Shown here: piece after piece, positions 22,653-33,835 of the stretch
How positions within the stretch are numbered: the first letter of the stretch is position 1
Layout of the letters: the number at the start of each line of letters is the position of its first letter
Source of the DNA: Linnemannia hyalina
Lineage: Eukaryota; Mortierellomycota; Mortierellomycetes; Mortierellales; Mortierellaceae
NCBI GenBank assembly: GCA_019671135.1
Contig: JAHRHY010000007.1
Span: forward strand, 682,001 to 746,000
Direction of reading: 5' to 3'
Length of the DNA stretch: 64,000 bases
Made by a program: the position numbers and the translations under genes
Notes under the pieces: model-generated
Told to the model about the DNA's origin: nothing
Database searches by the model: none
The model's input: only the letters and a program-made list of their open reading frames with translations

Positions 22653-23443
22653 TGGGTGCGAGTGGGATAAAGAGCAATGAAGCGGCGGGTGTTTGTGTGT
22701 GTCGATGTGTTTGAGGGTTAAAGGGTGGTCGAGTTACGCCCTTGTGGTTGGCTTGGTTTTTAGCAAAGTAGTTTTGCAAGCTTGAGTGTTGAAGGCTGTT
22801 CTTCTTGCTGTTGTTTGCGATTAGTTTTTTGTAGCCCTGTTAAGTCCTTTGTTCCAGCAGTTGAGTGTCAGTCGGGTTGCCGGGGTCGGGGAGGGAGGTG
22901 GCCGAGCGCGAGTGGAGGAGACGGGGGCAGAGCTGACTGATGCAGGGTGCGGTGATGGAAAGAAGTGAAGAAGGTAAGAAGGGATAATAGGGACAACCAG
23001 CAGATAAAATGGCTGGCTGGCAGCCCTGTCCCTTGGCCTCTAATCTAATGTGGCTTAGGCTGAAAATTACAAGGATATGGGACGGTCTTTTTATTTCATT
23101 TGTATGTACATGAGGCTAGGAGAATAGAAGGGGCATAAAGTGAAGAACCATAAAAAAAAAGGAAAAGGAAGAAGCACGTTGGAAGAAGGCATAAAAGAGA
23201 AAGAAGCACGATGGGAGAAGTCATAAAAGAGAAAGAAGCACGATGGAAGAAGGCATACAAGAGAAAGAAGCACAATGGAAGAAGTCATAAAAGAGAGAGA
23301 AGCACTATGGAAGAAGGCGTAAAAGAGAAAGAAGCTTATAGAAAACATTGAACAAGAAAAGCTAGGAAGAATGCGTAAAACTGTAGGAAAGATAGTACAT
23401 TAGGAAGTAACAGGGCTGTGATAGTCAGGAGGGCAATATACCT
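22653..23443. other. Intergenic: HDAC promoter and bHLH 3' region
   Basis: Just upstream of the HDAC start the DNA is G-rich on the plus strand (about 22870-22930, with runs GGGG, GGGG, GGG and GGGGG). A 32-bp minisatellite lies at 23172-23331. A minus-strand AATAAA at 23095-23090 may end the bHLH transcript, in which case the minisatellite is in its 3' UTR. No coding exon seen. Confidence 0.5.
23172..23331 (+). repeat. Minisatellite, five copies of a 32-bp unit
   Basis: Copies start at 23172, 23204, 23236, 23268 and 23300, each beginning AAGCAC(G/A/T) and ending in AAGAGA(A/G)AG, with a few substitutions each. A sixth copy starts at 23332 (AAGCTTATAG) and breaks off. The unit is purine-rich on the plus strand. 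32 is not a multiple of three, and no gene uses it. Confidence 0.9.
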
Positions 23444-25799
23444 TTACTCCTCGTACTCCATTTCGGATGCCTAGGAAACACACAAGAAATGTACAAAAGA
23501 GTGGTGTGAGAAGATTTTAGTGGGCGAAAACGTTTGTAATTGGGCAGTCGAGGCAATGTAGGAGAGTTGCAAAAGGGGAGGCGGGTAAGTGGTCGTGGAG
23601 AAGGACAGCAAGTGGAGACCGCTCCTCCACATCAATTGGCAACAACAATGTGCTGTGGAGAACCGCAGGCCAAGCCAATAGATAGAAGGGATGGATGGTA
23701 CGCCCATGGTGCTCATATATGTCCTGATTGCGATTGACTACCACCCAATTCAAATGTCGTCGTTTTGTATTCGCAAAATCGAAAATGCGCTGTTGGGAGC
23801 ACAAAGAAGATTGTTCTTTTCAGCCATGCAAGAACCATCTCACTTTTTCTGTTTGTTGGTTTGGTTTTCGCTCTTTGTGTATATGTGGTGGTTGTTGTGA
23901 TTGCGTGTAGGAGGAAAGGAGGGAGAGAGATAGGAGATAGGGTGGTGAAGGTTGCTCTTCTTTTTAATTTCAACTTACAGATTCATCGCCATCCGCTGAT
24001 TCTCCAAGGTTGACCTGGAGGTCCCGCACTTTGTTCTTGAGCTCATTCTTTTGCTCCAGAAGGCGCTGGATGTAATCTACAGCTATAAAATAAAAGAAAA
24101 GCACGCCAACAAGTCAGTAAAATATCATTTCTACTATTTTGGGGGGTGACAGAAAAGAAAAGCCGATTGAGCACAATGACATGCATGTCGATACCCTTCT
24201 CCACTTACATTTCTGCAAGATGAGCGCCTCGCTGCGTTGGCACTCGCTTAACGTGGGAACAATTTCGACCAAAGAATCGAATCCGAAGCGGATATTTTGG
24301 CGCCTCTTCTGCTCCGACGCAATGTGGTTCGCTTTCTTTTCTGCGTCCGTCAACAGCTCATGGGGCAGCTTCTTTCCTGGCCCTCGCGGTTGCATCTGGT
24401 TCAAAGAGTTGTTCTGCTGTGGAGAGAGTGCGCGAGAGGGGTCTTCCTGGTCGTCTGAGTATGGGTGGCGATTGTGGTTGTTGAGCTTCGACATCATGGC
24501 CTCGTCGCCCTCAGCAATCTGTTCAGCCGTGTAGTTCATGCTCAGTCCGTTTGAGTAGTATCCATTATGGTGGTGCGGGTGTGGGTGCTGGTAGTTGGTG
24601 TGATCATTGCCATGACCCATATCCTCGCTGCCGTCTCTGCTGGTTCGACCAGTCACCACGTAGAACGATGCCTCGCTTGTCTTACGCTGAACACCACCGA
24701 CGCTGCCAGCAGAATGGCCCGAATCATGACCATCGTGGCTTGACCGCTGGCCAGCCTTGTAGGTGGGACTTGATGAAGTATATTGATAATCGTTGGCCGA
24801 GGACCCCTTGCGACGAGCAGATTTCTTGGAAGGCGGAGTGAACTCTTGTCCTTGGTCAAAATACGCTGCGTGCTCGCTCTCGTAGTATCCGTCGGGTGAT
24901 GTTGACACGTACGCCGAAGATGTCGAATGATGGATGGCACCAGTGTTCGATGGAAGAGGGGGAGGGGTTCCACTCGATCGTGATGTATGTCCTCCATGGA
25001 GACTGGTCTGGGACTTCCTCTTCTTGACTGTCCTTGCTGGTCCAAAGCCCGTCTCGAATGAAGGATCAATTCCCATTGGCATGCTTGGGTCAGAGTATCC
25101 ATTGTGAAAAGATGACGGGATTTGCTGTTGTTGTTGGTACTGTGGATAAAGTTCTGAGGAAGGATGTTGTTGATAGTGATGCGGCTGTGGGTGAAGGTCC
25201 TGAGAGCGAGTTTCATGCAGATGAAGGTTTGGGTTCGAGTTGTGTTGTTGGTGAGCCATCTGCTCTTGTGCTTGAATCTGTTGTTGTATCTGTTGTTGTT
25301 GTTGCTGTTGCTGCTGTTGTAGCTGTTGCTGCTGTTGTTGCTGTTGCTGTTGTTGTTGTTGTGCGAGCACCATTGCCTGCGAAATCGCACTGGCCTGCGC
25401 CATCAGTTCGGGGTTCTGGAGAAACGCCTGGCTCATGGTCTGGGGATCAAGAACGCCTCCAGATGCCAACAACTGGTTTGCGTTCACTTGTTGTGGCGCC
25501 CATTCGTGTTGTTGCTGCTGAGCCATTGACAATGGAAGATCTGAGGGCACTGAACGAACTCTGTTTGGGCTGCTTGGACCATGTTGGGAGGACAAGACCG
25601 GGTTCAGTTGAAGGTGGCTCTGAGGAGAAGGACGGCCCTGGTGCTGATGTTGTTGATGTTGATGGTAGTCATGTCCACCGAGGAGAGGTTGTGATCCAGG
25701 TTGGTTGTGAGGCTTGGATCGTTCTTCTTCAGCGAGCTGGCCGAGGAATGCGGAAAAGGCCTTTTGTTCGTGCTCGGACAAGAGAGAGGGAAAGGCCAT
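23444..25799 (-). CDS. Gln-rich bHLH-zipper transcription factor (INO4/Mlx-like)
   Basis: A nuclear DNA-binding protein expected to recognise E-boxes. Exons on the minus strand: 25799-24209, 24082-23979, 23470-23444; 573 residues. Most of it is low-complexity: a polyQ block near residues 145-175 (25380-25270), His/Ser-rich parts, and a basic RTVKKRKSQ stretch. The bHLH begins about residue 490: basic region 'KKANHIASEQKRRQNIRFGF' with the His-Glu-Arg spacing that contacts CACGTG/CANNTG, helix 1 'FDSLVEIVPTLSECQ', then helix 2 and zipper 'LILQKSVDYIQRLLEQKNEL' and 'KNKVRDLQVNLG' across the first intron. The sequence shares features with yeast Ino4 (NHVSSEKKRR, FDELV--VP) and with animal Mlx. 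The last exon has only eight codons plus stop. The exact orthologue is uncertain. Confidence 0.9.
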
Positions 25800-26562
25800 G
25801 TATATAGCTGTGTTTGATAAGAGACAGGTAGATGAGGACGTACTGATGATCGACTACAGTAGGGTGCAAGGGAAGGAGAGGGATTGGTTAGTGATCAGCG
25901 AGTGAGTGATTATTTATGTTTCTCTTCTCCACTCAGCACACTTCTCAGCAATTGGCGGAGTGGGTGTCGCTCTCCACCTTTCTCCTTTTTTTTTCTTTCT
26001 TTCTCCACAACGGTTATTCCTGGTCAGTGCAAGTGAATGAATGAGCGTTTCTTTCTTTTTTTTTTTTTGTGATTACTTTAAGTGAATAGGTAAGGGCAAG
26101 TAGGGAGGGGTAGACTGAATAGAGCGAATGAATGAAGAGGAAGACGAAGAAAGAAAGTTGGAGGTGAAGTGTGAATGAGTGAGGAAAAGTGAGAGGACGA
26201 AAAGTAGTGGTGAAAGTGAAGGAAGGGAGAATAACGAGGTCGAGTGAGGGCGGTTTCGTTTTATTCGGCGAAAAAAATAGAGTTCAGGTCCAGGTCAGGA
26301 CACGCAGAGAGGGCAAAGGAGAGGAGGGCGGCATTGATCCATCAACCAATCAAGGCAGAAAAGCGTAGGGGAAACCAAGTCTTTTTTCTTTTTTCTTTTT
26401 GCACTCACACGGACACATAATCCGGAAAGATGCGAATCGAATCAGTCAACCATCAAAAGTTATTGTAACCCGATACATTGTCATGGATACAAGTGTCTCT
26501 TCTCTCTTTTCTCACTATTTTCCCTCTACATTGCTCTCTTTCTCTCTCTCCATCTCTCTCTC

Positions 26563-26565
<3 letters not shown>

Positions 26566-26647
<82 letters not shown>
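26566..26647 (+). repeat. Uninterrupted (CT)41 microsatellite
   Basis: Eighty-two bases of perfect CT dinucleotide, flanked by imperfect CT/TTTC sequence on both sides (about 26520-26700 in all). Confidence 0.95.
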
Positions 26648-26657
<10 letters not shown>

Positions 26658-27073
26658 TTCTCTCCTCCTTTTTGTCCTTCTCCCTTCCTCAGTCTATCTC
26701 TCGTACTTTCTATTTTTCCCGTCTCTCAACCCCTGCCTGTCAGTCTCTCATTTTTGCTCACGTCACAGCCTCCCACGCAGACGTGGAGGAGAAGTGGAGA
26801 AACGGGATTTCTTTCCCCTTGGCAATTGAAAAGAGGGGTTATGGCTCTCTTGCTTTTTTTTTTTTTTTTATCTGAGCAGAGAGGGAGCGATCTGATTTGT
26901 GGAGAAGCCCATCTCTCTTTTTCTCTTGCTCTCTCCCCCCTCTCTCTCTCCAACTCGAACGACTTTACTAAGATCGCCCACTAAGGTAGCCTTCCTCCAC
27001 CGTTTTACACCCTTGTTTTTTTTCTTTTATTCCCTTTGTTTCTTTAATCAAACTCACTCCTAACACTAAAAAC

Positions 27074-27101
27074 ACACAAACAAACAAACAAACAAACAAT
27101 A
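27074..27101 (+). repeat. (CAAA)n microsatellite
   Basis: About six tandem CAAA units in an A/C-rich segment upstream of FOL3. Confidence 0.8.
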
Positions 27102-28038
27102 ACATCAACAACAAAAGTTGAGCGAGAAGAAAAGGCGTTGGGCCTATTGGTGGCTCTCTTTGCCCTTGAACTACTCCAGGCCTCTTCAGATCCCCAACCC
27201 CAACCCCAACTCCCGCTGCACGTCAAACACATGTTTACATTTGGTTTTCCTTCTTTGTGTTTTTGTATTTGTGCCTTTTCTTTCTTTTTCTATTTTCCTG
27301 CCCCATTGTTCTTTTGTTTTTCATAGAGAGAACTTTCACCGAAAAGAAGTTGTTAAAAAAAGGTTCGAGAACGAACTCAAAAGGCGTAGTCGTAAGTTCT
27401 GTAACAATCATTCACATTGACACCACCAATTGGTATGTGAACCACTTGTTACTCTTCACTATTCTTCCACAAGACCATACTTGCACAAATACATACATAG
27501 ACCTCTTACGTACTACAGTCTTACACACACTGAATCAAATTTAATCAACATCGAATCAAAAATCAACAGCATTCCTATACCGAAAACAACAAGAACGTGT
27601 ACTACATGGTAAACACATACGTCAACTGTCTGCTTCAATCGTTTACCCAGTGGTGTACGATGAATGAGCAATCGGGTTATTCAAAGAACAAGTTCAACAT
27701 CAACAAAAAAAAGGACCACTTGACCAGTTTGAACCAAGAGACTGATGACCTGCCCTTTCCCTGCCAATGCAGCATCGGCAATGCGCATTTTTGGTGGCGG
27801 CAAATAGAAAAAGCGCAACAGTCAGGTGACCATAACCCTAAAAAATGTATGTTCGTCTCCCTTTCTCTCGCGACCCATTTTTGGCCATGGTTGGTTGGCA
27901 TCTAGCCTGCTATCTTGTTCAGTCGAAAAAGAACGTCGTCCTTGCTCTTGCTCTCCCTCCTTTTTTTCTTCTCACATTCTTCTTTCTTCATCAACCCCAT
28001 CCCTCCCCCCTACTACCCCCTCCACCCAACTCCAAAGA

Positions 28039-29517
28039 ATGGATCTCGGACTCGAACGTGTCACTCGATTGCTCGAGGCCCTCGCCCCTGCCGCATCACC
28101 GCTCCTTCCCCCGCCTCACCTGGCTTTTCCCATTATCCACGTCGCAGGCACCAACGGCAAGGGTTCCATCTGCGCCTACCTCTCCTCGATCCTCGCCGCT
28201 TCTGGTTTCCGTGTCGGCCGTTACAACTCCCCCCACCTCATCACTCCCAGAGACACCATCCAGATCAACAACAAACCCATCTCTCAGGAGGACTATGAAT
28301 TCGTCACCCAGGTTGTCCACCAAAAGGACGCAGAGCTCAACCTCAAGGCAACCTCGTTCGAGCTCCTGACCGCGACAGCCTTTTATTTTTTTGCCTATGG
28401 CACTGGGGTCAGCACACATTCCCCTTCTTCCTCACCCACCTCGTCGTCGCCGTCCAAGGTTGATATTGCTATCATCGAGGTTGGCGTTGGAGGCCGTCTG
28501 GATGCGACCAACATTGTCCCTCATCCCAAAGTCTGTGTCATCGCTTCGATTGGAATGGACCATGCAGGACTGTTGGGAAACACAATCGAGGAAGTCGCCT
28601 TTGAGAAGGCTGGAATCATCAAGGCCGGTGCTCCTGTTGTCGTGGCACCACAGCACGAGGGCGAGAAGGTCTACCGAGTCATCCAGGAGAAAGCTGCCCA
28701 ATTGACCCACTTGCCCGACCAGATCATCCGAGTCCAACCTGCGTCCTGGTTGAACCAACAAGAGGCTGACAAGCTGACACCGCCATCTCCCGTGGGTCGT
28801 TGGGCTGTCCGCGAGAACGGGTACCGGTTCTGGATCCCACTGTTGGGTGATTTCCAGTTGGAGAATGCCACGACAGCCATTGCGGCGATCAATGTGCTGA
28901 AGAGCTCGACGTTGAAGGAGAAGCAGGCGCAGTGGAGCGATAGGATCACAGATGAGACGATTCGGCAGGGGATCAGGAATACGGTCTGGCCCGGCAGGCT
29001 ACAGTGGATTGAGGGCGAGAGTGCCCCAAGGGAGGTTCAGGGACGGGTGTTGGTTGATGGCGCTCATAACCCTGCGGCGGCTATCGCACTGCGGACGTAT
29101 ATTGACGAGCATATTTCAGAGTTATCGTCGGTCTCACCAACACCTCGGATACATTGGATCATGGCGTTTACAACGGGGAAGAACGTGGAAGAGATGTTTG
29201 ACATTTTGTTTTCCAAGACATCCAAGAGGAACAGCGGGGCAGAAAGAGCATCAGGAGGAGATACATTCTCGGCAGTCGAGTTTAGTGCACCCGAGGGGAT
29301 GCCTTGGGTGACTCCGATCCCGGCCCAGGAGGTATGCGATCGATTGGAGAAGCAACAAGAGCGAACGCACCTCCGAGAAGAGGACCGGATCCGCTCGAGG
29401 GCGTTTGGGGGAAACCTGAGGGCAGCCTTTGAGTGGGTGGGTCAACAGCGACGAGGCGACGACGTTGTTATTGTTTGTGGTTCGTTATACCTTGTAGCAG
29501 ACCTCTTTCGATTGTAG
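28039..29517 (+). CDS. FOL3: Dihydrofolate synthase (Fol3; folylpolyglutamate synthase family)
   Basis: An ATP-dependent ligase that joins L-glutamate to dihydropteroate to make dihydrofolate in fungal folate synthesis. Single exon, 492 residues. The P-loop 'IIHVAGTNGKGSICAYL' is at residues 32-48, 'YNSPHLITPRDTIQIN' follows, the Mg/ATP region 'IIEVGVGGRLDATN' and 'IGMDHAGLLGNTIEEVAFEK' follows, and the C-terminal domain starts at 'VWPGRLQWIEG' with 'VLVDGAHNPAAA'. The end 'CGSLYLVADLFRL' resembles Fol3 rather than Met7, and the length (yeast Fol3 427, Met7 548) is also closer to Fol3 given the low-complexity inserts (a Ser/Pro insert near residue 130). The start is the first in-frame ATG, but the frame stays open upstream to 27826. 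Confidence 0.93.
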   Translation: MDLGLERVTRLLEALAPAASPLLPPPHLAFPIIHVAGTNGKGSICAYLSSILAASGFRVGRYNSPHLITPRDTIQINNKPISQEDYEFVTQVVHQKDAELNLKATSFELLTATAFYFFAYGTGVSTHSPSSSPTSSSPSKVDIAIIEVGVGGRLDATNIVPHPKVCVIASIGMDHAGLLGNTIEEVAFEKAGIIKAGAPVVVAPQHEGEKVYRVIQEKAAQLTHLPDQIIRVQPASWLNQQEADKLTPPSPVGRWAVRENGYRFWIPLLGDFQLENATTAIAAINVLKSSTLKEKQAQWSDRITDETIRQGIRNTVWPGRLQWIEGESAPREVQGRVLVDGAHNPAAAIALRTYIDEHISELSSVSPTPRIHWIMAFTTGKNVEEMFDILFSKTSKRNSGAERASGGDTFSAVEFSAPEGMPWVTPIPAQEVCDRLEKQQERTHLREEDRIRSRAFGGNLRAAFEWVGQQRRGDDVVIVCGSLYLVADLFRL

Positions 29518-30197
29518 CCGTTTCGTTTTTTTTTCTTTGTGCTCACATTTCCTGGTTTTTTTTTTTCCTTCTTGCATCAACGACAACATTTCTGTTCCCG
29601 TCTTGACGAATAAAAACGACGTATTCCGGCATGCACCCTTCCACCCATTGTTACCCTTGTTACTCCTGTTACTAGCTTGTTTTGGTAAGAGATGACCACG
29701 ATATGACTGGTGCCAATTGACGTCGAAGGCTGTCAACACGACAGAAAACCCTTTTTTCCTTTTCGCGTGTCCCCTGAGCGCGTCCTTCTTGCAAGGCGAT
29801 GTCTCCGTTTCAGCCTTGGACACCCTCGAGTCAATTTTTTCTCATTCCAGCGACGCGACACCTTCACCCTCAATATTGCTAACCCCCCACCCAATCTGTT
29901 GGCGTGATGCCCTCCTACTGCGACTGGCTGCGACTCATTCATCCAACCATTTCCCCCTCCCTCTTGTAATTCCTGTGTCAATTTTTTCTTGAGGTTCGCC
30001 CTTTTTGCCCCAACGTCTTTTGGGCAAATAAATAGCGCCGATCTGGTTGTCCCTACCCCTATCTTCCCACACATTTTCTTTCCTCTCGATACCCCTCCGC
30101 CTTCTCCCTCGCTCGCTGTTCTTGGCTTTTTTTTGTCTTCTGTTGTCCAATTTTCGTCTTTTCCACACACAACCGTTCTTCTCCATTCAACTTTACG
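29518..30197. other. Intergenic, FOL3 3' UTR and next leader
   Basis: AATAAA at 29609-29614 (92 nt past the stop) likely ends FOL3. The rest is C/T-rich leader-type sequence with the string CAAATAAATAGCG near 30024. No separate gene seen. Confidence 0.5.
29609..29614 (+). terminator. Poly(A) signal of FOL3
   Basis: AATAAA followed by AACGACG, 92 nt past the stop. Confidence 0.6.
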
Positions 30198-32577
30198 ATG
30201 GCCACGTACAAACAGCGAGCTCCAGTCATTCGTTATACACACATTGAAGACGAGAAGGACGCGGACCCCATTCACACAGAGTACCACCATCATCTTCATC
30301 ATAGCCACGTCTCTGCAGCTGCAACGCCTGGACATGGGACGCACTCAACCGCATATCATGGCCGATCATCCTCCCCCTCCAACTGCAACGACTCCTTCCC
30401 CACAACCACCTCTTTCTTCGACACCTCTATCCCTGCCTCTAATCAAGAATGGGCCTCAGTCGGCAACTCCTCATCTTCTCGACGCAAGTCTCGTGAACGA
30501 TTACAGCAGCAGTACCACGAGGAACAACAACAGCTTCGTGCTCAAGAATGGCACTTTGTACTCAATGAACAACCCTCTCGACGACGACAACTCCAACAAC
30601 AACAGCAGCAGCGGCGACAGCACGAGAAGCAAAGAACGACGCCACTCTCGATCAGCCTGAATGGCAGAGCAACTCTTTCTGCGATAACAGTAGCGTCGTC
30701 GTCTGGGGACGATATCCCATTGTCAGACGAGGAGGAGGAAGAGGAGGAGGAGGAGGAGGAGGAGGAGGAGGAGGAGGAGGAGGAGAGGGAAGTGGAAGAA
30801 TCAACAGCACCATCAACCCTAACAGTGCCAATAATGTTTCTGAGCGACGATACGGCAAGCAGTTTGGATTTTGCGTTATCCGACTTGACGAGCATCGAGG
30901 ACCCCACTGAGGACGCCAGGTCCATATGGTCACACGATGACGAGATGGGCTCTTATTCCGCGTCGTATTACTCGCCCTCCCCCAACTACAGCGTTGCTGG
31001 GTTCGCGCCATTTGATTTCCCCTCTTCACCGTTCATGACAGCAACAACAACGACAACGACAACGACAACGACAGCACCGTCCATTTCATATAACAATACC
31101 CCACCACCTGCACCAGCACATCCACACACTCGTCGTCGGCTCCTGCCCTCCACCTCAGGGACCTCACTCGTAAGATCCACCACCACCCCATACTCATCCT
31201 CCAACTCGCTCAACCAACTGCTGTTTCACCCCACCATACCCCAACCACAACAACCACAACAGTTGCAAGGGTCGTCATCATCATCAACTCCGTTGTTTGG
31301 ACGAGAGCGGAGCAGGTCCCAGACACACCACCAGAGTCAAATGCCATTCCACGACGGATCAGGAAATTTTGCCTTGTCACCTCCTTTCCTTCCTTCACCA
31401 AGACTCACGTCGCACACAACAACAGGGACGGTACCAGACTCTGAGTCAGGGTCTGATCTGGATCTAGAACTGGGTCCGTTGCATCATTTTCCACATCATC
31501 ACGTATACCAGCAACAGTACCAGCATCAGCAACATCATATCTGGGGTCCGAAACCGCCTGTCCATCAGTACCAGGATGACTCTTCTTCTTCTGGCCCAAA
31601 ATCGGAGATATCGAAGAAGATGACGATGACGACTATGAAGGAGAGGCAGCAGCGGCAATTGAGACTCAACAGCTGCCACAACAGCCCCCAATCCGCATCA
31701 CCCTCACCCTTAACAGCAAGCACCAGACCGCGTCGCAGTGAGAGGACAAAATCGAGGCTGAGAGAAGACATTACCATGTACGACGATTCAGAGATGGAGG
31801 ACATGCAGACGATGGAGGAGATGAACGTGTTGGTGGTTGATATCCCAGAGACCACAGGATGGCTTCAGGTGTTCGAGCATGCGCTGAGTACTTTCCGGAC
31901 ATCTTTTGAAGCTGAATTGGATTCAAGCGATTCCGAGACTGTGAGTCATAGGTTGGGCAATAAGTTGCAAACTACTTGCCTCAGTAGATAAGCGTACTAA
32001 TTCTTCGCCCCTTTTTTCTCTCGTCTCTGTTTATCCCTTGGATTAGATCCATCCGATCAAGGCATGGGCGAGACGAGATGAAGGCTGCAATGAGAGGATT
32101 GATCATCAGATAGCAGGATCAGGAAGGACTGCGCCCAGAGGATCATCATTCGCAGATCATCAACATTCACCCATTGCTCTACCCTCGTCACAGTCACAGT
32201 CCTCACTACTTTCTCCCATCGAACGCGAGAGGATTACAGTAGTAAGACGGCAAATGTCAGCCTCGTCCCTCGACACGCTCAAACGTCTTCAGGCCCAGCA
32301 AACCCAACGACACCATTATAACTACCATTACCATCACTCCCCTCAGAGACAGGGCGCGTACGAGGATGAAGAACAGTGTAGCTCAACGACAACCCTATTG
32401 GCAGCAGCGTTATCAGCACTGCGTCGGTTTCGTGACCATGTCAAGTCGAATTTGATGGACCCTGCATTGGACGCGGAGTTGGTCAGTGACCTGTCAAGGC
32501 TGGGGTTTGCGGGCGATCTGGGGACGGTGGTTGCTGAGGGCAATTCTAGTAGTGGAGAGGAGGTTCATTTACTTTGA
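30198..32577 (+). CDS. Unrecognised low-complexity protein
   Basis: Two exons, 30198-31940 and 32047-32577, give 757 residues, joined in phase (GAG ACT|GTGAGT ... TTAG|ATC CAT). No known domain was recognised. The protein has a Gln/Arg patch (near residues 100-160), a Glu run of about 20 encoded by GAG/GGA repeats (30727-30785), an acidic/Ser-Thr part ('SSLDFALSDLTSIEDPTEDA'), a Thr run (31040-31070), His/Gln stretches and a basic RPRRSERTKSRLR. Two segments look folded: 'TTGWLQVFEHALSTFRTSFE' before the intron and 'ALSALRRFRDHVKSNLMDPA' near the C-terminus. There is no signal peptide or membrane helix. It may be a nuclear or scaffold protein, but the function is unknown. A second frame is open over 29989-30660. 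A frameshift or alternative first exon is not excluded. Confidence 0.6.
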
Positions 32578-33835
32578 TCTCACGCGTTATATCGAATTGG
32601 AGGTGCCTTAAAATAAACAGTATTTTTCCCCATCGCATACAATAGTTTTTTTTATAACAAGTCAACCACTTTTACTTCATCACAGGCCTCATAAGTTACA
32701 ACCCTCATAAAAAAAAACCAGGAGTAATCCGCCCAAGATGTAAGGATGTCGATACTTAACAGGGACTTTGTCTCCGCCACCAGCTTTTCCTTTTAAGCAC
32801 CTCGTTGTCGGTGCAGGTAGTGGGGTCGTTTCAGGAGAATTGATTTTCGCCTCCCATGTCGCACATCCTTTGTGCAGGTCCATGTCCGCCACGAGCTTTT
32901 TGGTTCGTGGGAAGGGTGTAGGAAGGGGAGGGCAAAGAGGTACAATTTTTCTTTTTCTTTTTCTGCCTTTGCACTGGTTCGGCGTTCTCCTTCCTCATTC
33001 TCCTTCTGTTCTGGGCAGCATGTGTCGCCGCGTGCCCATCAATGAATCATGGGTAACGATGTTGTCTATCATTAAAAAAAAAAAAAAAAAAGCGCACAAG
33101 AAAACGATCAAGGACCATTTTTTTTTTGCTATTCCATTCCTTGTTCTCATGACCAGATTGACGCGTCCGCATTTTTCGCGTTTTTGGATGACATTCTATT
33201 CGTGCGACCCACCATGTCTTACTTCGCACCTGTCCTCAATGAAGATATTCGTGTACTCGCGTTAATGTCTTTCTTTTCCCAGGAACGTCCATGAGGATAT
33301 AAAGGTAGGGACTGGGCGCAGCAAAGAAGTACTTTTTTTCATGCAGGACAGGGATGGAAACAAAATACGGCAGTGATATATAACAAAAGACGAAAATGAA
33401 CCCCCTGCTATTAAGCCATGTCTACGCGATCTTTATCACGGTGACGATACCCACTTGCGCGCTTTATTACGTTTGCATGCCGCTCCCTTTTGTGCTTCTT
33501 TCTCTACGACAAAGAAAAGAGACGGTGGTTTGAAGGAAAGTAAGAAGCCTCTCCCCTGTTCATCGCTCTTTTCCATATTATTTTTTTCGTTCAAGGCATG
33601 CTATGAATAGACTTTTTGCGATTTGTTTGGGCGCATTTCCCCCCCGCCTTCCCTTCTTTCCATTGCATCGCCCACATACGCATCCCAACATAAAATTAAC
33701 ATTTGGAAGGGTCAAGATTATCATTTTATGTTGTCAAAAAAAAAGGGGGAAAGGTGGGACAAGAAAGTGCTCAGCAACCGTTGTGTCTCTACCATGATCC
33801 GTACAAAAAAATTACACGTGCTTCTAATTCTAGAT
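32578..33835. other. Intergenic, no gene seen
   Basis: Lies between convergent genes. It contains the poly(A) signal at 32612-32617, an A18 run at 33065-33082, poly-T patches and scattered short frames. Nothing coding was recognised in 1.26 kb. Confidence 0.5.
32612..32617 (+). terminator. Poly(A) signal of the low-complexity gene
   Basis: AATAAA 35 nt after the stop codon at 32577. Confidence 0.6.

Larger units (their letters stand above)
25800..28038. other. Long intergenic region with microsatellites, no gene supported
   Basis: A 2.2-kb stretch between the divergent bHLH and FOL3 genes. Poly-T and A/G-rich patches (25980-26400) precede a pure CT tract (26566-26647), then more C/T-rich DNA, a CAAA repeat and an A/C-rich part (27330-27700). 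Open frames across the CT tract encode only Ser-Leu repeats. No splice-linked coding exon was found. A non-coding transcript or very long leader remains possible. Confidence 0.5.

Noticed and set aside
22865..22935. G-quadruplex upstream of the HDAC gene
   Set aside because: G runs are present (GGGG, GGGG, GGG, GGGGG) but the fourth is more than 30 nt away, so the motif is weak.
26399..26984. Plus frames through the CT tract
   Set aside because: They encode Ser-Leu repeats forced by the microsatellite.
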